From an uncultured Oscillospiraceae bacterium (GTDB lineage Bacteria; Bacillota; Clostridia; Oscillospirales; Acutalibacteraceae), in NCBI GenBank assembly GCA_900552605.1, contig USAR01000050.1:1-8700 (forward strand): 8,700 bases of DNA, read 5' to 3'. The notes under the pieces are model-generated. The model made no database searches. It was given only the letters and a program-made list of their open reading frames with translations, and was not told the DNA's origin. Below, piece by piece: positions 6,873 through 8,700 of this stretch; position 1 is the stretch's first letter; each line of letters opens with the position of its first letter. Both the position numbers and the translations under genes were made by a program.

Positions 6873-6901
6873 TTGACAAATCAAAAAAACGGTGCTAAAA
6901 T
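6873..6901 (+). promoter_or_regulatory. Near-consensus promoter of glnN
   Basis: Perfect TTGACA (6873-6878), a 17-base spacer and TAAAAT (6896-6901) preceded by TGC (extended -10). Transcription should begin near 6908, giving a leader of about 184 bases before the glnN start. It is the strongest promoter in the window. Confidence 0.85.
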
Positions 6902-6922
6902 AACACCCATAAAGCGACAAGG

Positions 6923-6960
6923 AAGCCGCGGACATTATGTGTCTGTGGCTTTTTGTTTTT
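6923..6960 (+). terminator. First leader terminator
   Basis: AAGCCGCGGACA (6923-6934) pairs along all 12 bases with TGTCTGTGGCTT (6940-6951), including two G-U wobbles that work on the plus strand, around a TTATG loop, followed by TTTGTTTTTT. A transcript from the 6873-6901 promoter would end here after about 50-55 bases. Confidence 0.85.
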
Positions 6961-6972
6961 TACATTAAAGTT

Positions 6973-7024
6973 GCGACAAGGGCGTCGTTATGGATTATCC
7001 GTAAATACCCTTGTCGCTTTTTTT
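6973..7024 (+). terminator. Second leader terminator
   Basis: GCGACAAGGG (6973-6982) pairs perfectly with CCCTTGTCGC (7008-7017), followed by seven T. An inner stem, TTATGG (6988-6993 region) with CCGTAA, fills the loop. A very strong intrinsic terminator about 110-117 bases into the transcript. Confidence 0.9.
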
Positions 7025-7091
7025 ATTATTTATGTGCAGTCGTTAAAATTTCAATATAAAACGGCGGCACAAAAGAAAGGAAGCATTCATT

Positions 7092-8700
7092 ATGAGCAAA
7101 GTAACAGACATCTTCTCCTCGATGGTATTCGATGACAGCACAATGGAGGCGCGGCTTCCTAAAGACGCCTACAAAAAGCTGCAAAAGACCATTAAAGACG
7201 GCAAACACCTTGACCCCGAGGTTGCATCGGTAGTTGCGAACGCAATGAAGGATTGGGCAATTGAGAAAGGTGCAACCCATTTCACCCACTGGTTCCAACC
7301 GATGACAGGTATTACCGCCGAAAAGCACGACAGTTTTATTTCTCCTAAAGGCGGCAAGGTTATTATGGAGTTTTCAGGGAAAGAACTGATAAGAGGTGAA
7401 CCCGACGCTTCTTCTTTCCCTTCAGGCGGTCTTCGTGCCACATTTGAAGCAAGAGGCTACACAGCTTGGGACGCAACATCTTATGCGTTTATTAAAGAGG
7501 GTGTTCTTTGCATACCAACAGTATTCTGTTCCTACGGCGGCGAGGCGCTTGACCAAAAAACCGCACTCCTTCGCAGTATGGAGGCAATCAGCCGTCAGGC
7601 AGTGCGAGTACTGAAGCTTTTCGGAAATGACGATGTTAAATCGGTTAAAACCACTGTCGGTCCCGAGCAGGAATACTTCCTTGTTGATAAAAACCTTTAT
7701 GATAAGAGGAAAGACCTTATTTACACAGGCAGAACCCTGTTTGGCGCAAGAGCCCCTAAAGGACAAGAGCTTGACGACCACTATTTCGGCACGATAAAGC
7801 CCCGTGTTGCCGAGTTTATGAAAGACCTTAACGATGAGCTTTGGAAGCTTGGGGTGCTTGCCAAAACCGAGCATAACGAGGTGGCTCCGGCACAGCACGA
7901 AATGGCGCCGATATTCACAACCACAAACATTGCGGCAGACCACAACCAGCTTACAATGGAGCTTATGCAAAAGGTTGCAAAACGTCACGGTATGATTTGC
8001 TTGCTCCATGAAAAGCCGTTTGCGGGAGTTAACGGCAGCGGCAAGCACAACAACTGGTCAATTTCCACCGACACCGGAGTCAACCTGCTTGAGCCCGGCG
8101 AGACGCCTTATGAAAACGCTCAGTTCCTGTTGTTCCTTTGCGCAGTTATTAAAGCGGTTGACGAATATCAGGATCTTTTAAGAATCTCTGTTGCATCTGC
8201 CGGAAACGACCACCGTCTCGGCGCAAACGAAGCGCCGCCTGCAATTGTTTCAATGTTCCTCGGCACAGACCTTTCGGAAATACTTACCGCAATTGAAAAG
8301 GACGAAAAATATGAAGCCGGTCAAAAGGATCTTATGAAAATCGGTGTTCACACCCTTCCGAAATTCCCGAAGGACACAACCGACCGCAACCGTACAAGCC
8401 CGTTTGCGTTTACAGGCAACAAGTTCGAGTTCAGAATGTTGGGTTCCGCAGCATCAATATCCTGCACCAACACAGTGCTAAACACATCGGTTGCAGAAGA
8501 GCTTGCGGAGTTTGCCGATAAGCTTGAAAATGCAAAGGACTTTGAAGCGGAACTGCACGAGCTTATTAAGAAAACCATTAAAGAGCACAAGCGCATAATC
8601 TTTAACGGGGACGGATATGATGACGCTTGGGTAACCGAAGCCACAAAACGCGGTCTTCTCAACCTTAAAACCACACCCGACGCACTCGCTCATATGCTTG
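7092..8700 (+). CDS. glnN: Glutamine synthetase type III, 3' end cut by window edge
   Basis: ATP-dependent synthesis of glutamine from glutamate and ammonia in the cytoplasm; central nitrogen assimilation. The ATG is preceded by AAAGGAAG (7076-7083) at an 8-base spacing, and the frame is open without a stop to the window end (536 full codons; the family is usually about 690-730, so roughly three quarters is here). GSIII signatures: [10 protein letters not shown] (190-199), [14 protein letters not shown] (262-275), the [16 protein letters not shown] block (308-323), [20 protein letters not shown] (364-383) and [10 protein letters not shown] (about 443-452). These carry the metal-binding Glu residues, the ammonia/ATP-site segments and the substrate Arg of the glutamine synthetase fold. 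GSIII enzymes are large double-ring dodecamers, common in Bacteroidetes, cyanobacteria and clostridia. No GlnR/TnrA box was recognised upstream; control probably acts in the leader at 6908-7024. Confidence 0.97.
   Translation, partial: MSKVTDIFSSMVFDDSTMEARLPKDAYKKLQKTIKDGKHLDPEVASVVANAMKDWAIEKGATHFTHWFQPMTGITAEKHDSFISPKGGKVIMEFSGKELIRGEPDASSFPSGGLRATFEARGYTAWDATSYAFIKEGVLCIPTVFCSYGGEALDQKTALLRSMEAISRQAVRVLKLFGNDDVKSVKTTVGPEQEYFLVDKNLYDKRKDLIYTGRTLFGARAPKGQELDDHYFGTIKPRVAEFMKDLNDELWKLGVLAKTEHNEVAPAQHEMAPIFTTTNIAADHNQLTMELMQKVAKRHGMICLLHEKPFAGVNGSGKHNNWSISTDTGVNLLEPGETPYENAQFLLFLCAVIKAVDEYQDLLRISVASAGNDHRLGANEAPPAIVSMFLGTDLSEILTAIEKDEKYEAGQKDLMKIGVHTLPKFPKDTTDRNRTSPFAFTGNKFEFRMLGSAASISCTNTVLNTSVAEELAEFADKLENAKDFEAELHELIKKTIKEHKRIIFNGDGYDDAWVTEATKRGLLNLKTTPDALAHML

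Larger units (their letters stand above)
6914..7024 (+). promoter_or_regulatory. glnN leader with repeated 9-mer and two terminators (candidate attenuator)
   Basis: GCGACAAGG occurs at 6914-6922, directly before the first terminator stem, and again at 6973-6981 as the left arm of the second. Its complement CCTTGTCGC (7009-7017) is the right arm of the second. The right arm can therefore pair with either copy, enclosing the first hairpin in one case. Since a strong promoter lies just upstream and the gene just downstream, full-length glnN mRNA needs read-through of both terminators. This fits attenuation or protein-dependent antitermination. I recognise no known riboswitch class here. Confidence 0.55.

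Noticed and set aside
6937..7059. Leader peptide of 40 codons in the glnN leader, beginning ATGTGTCTG
   Set aside because: An AAGGAAG at 6919-6925 is a passable ribosome binding site, but it is partly in the first hairpin, the peptide holds no glutamine codons, and the frame runs through both terminators without a pattern typical of attenuator peptides.
6864..7091. GlnR/TnrA-type operator for glnN
   Set aside because: No TGTNA-N7-TNACA palindrome could be found near the promoter.
7422..8048. 208-codon minus-strand frame
   Set aside because: Lies wholly antisense to glnN, has no recognisable domain, and such shadows are common opposite conserved genes.

Overview
The window looks like a chromosomal segment from a low-to-moderate GC Gram-positive anaerobe, most likely a gut or rumen member of the Clostridia (Oscillospiraceae/Ruminococcaceae type). 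This rests on the purine-rich AGGAGG-type ribosome binding sites, TTGACA/TATAAT promoters with extended -10 elements, AraC regulators paired with cytoplasmic glycosidases, and a type III glutamine synthetase. The taxonomic call is inference, not a database match.

Layout, left to right. (1) 14-781: an AraC-family regulator cut by the left edge. (2) 781-824: an 18-bp hairpin, fully paired only on the minus strand, ending (3) a decayed minus-strand gene (808-1200) that still reads as the C-terminal half of a RelA/SpoT-type small alarmone synthetase, broken by two frameshifts and a stop. (4) 1336-1364: a sigma-A type promoter that decides the start of (5) 1441-4545, a 1034-residue cytoplasmic GH106-like glycoside hydrolase. 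(6) 4546-4918: no convincing gene, but a strong minus-strand terminator and a 21-bp-spaced direct repeat. (7) 4919-5767: a complete AraC-family regulator. (8) 5808-5835: an extended -10 promoter driving (9) 5875-6816, a GH130-family mannoside phosphorylase or mannosidase. (10) 6873-7024: a near-consensus promoter followed by two tandem intrinsic terminators that share a repeated 9-mer, forming the leader of (11) glnN, type III glutamine synthetase, which runs off the right edge.

Together 1441-6816 resembles a small carbohydrate-utilisation locus: two glycoside-active enzymes without signal peptides, each with its own promoter, around an AraC regulator that probably senses the sugar. No transporter lies in the window, so the substrate must enter by a system encoded elsewhere. 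The glnN leader suggests nitrogen control by transcription attenuation or antitermination. No tRNA, rRNA, CRISPR array, insertion sequence or phage gene was seen. The most interesting points are the double-terminator glnN leader and the fossil alarmone synthetase. No clearly new multi-gene system is evident.
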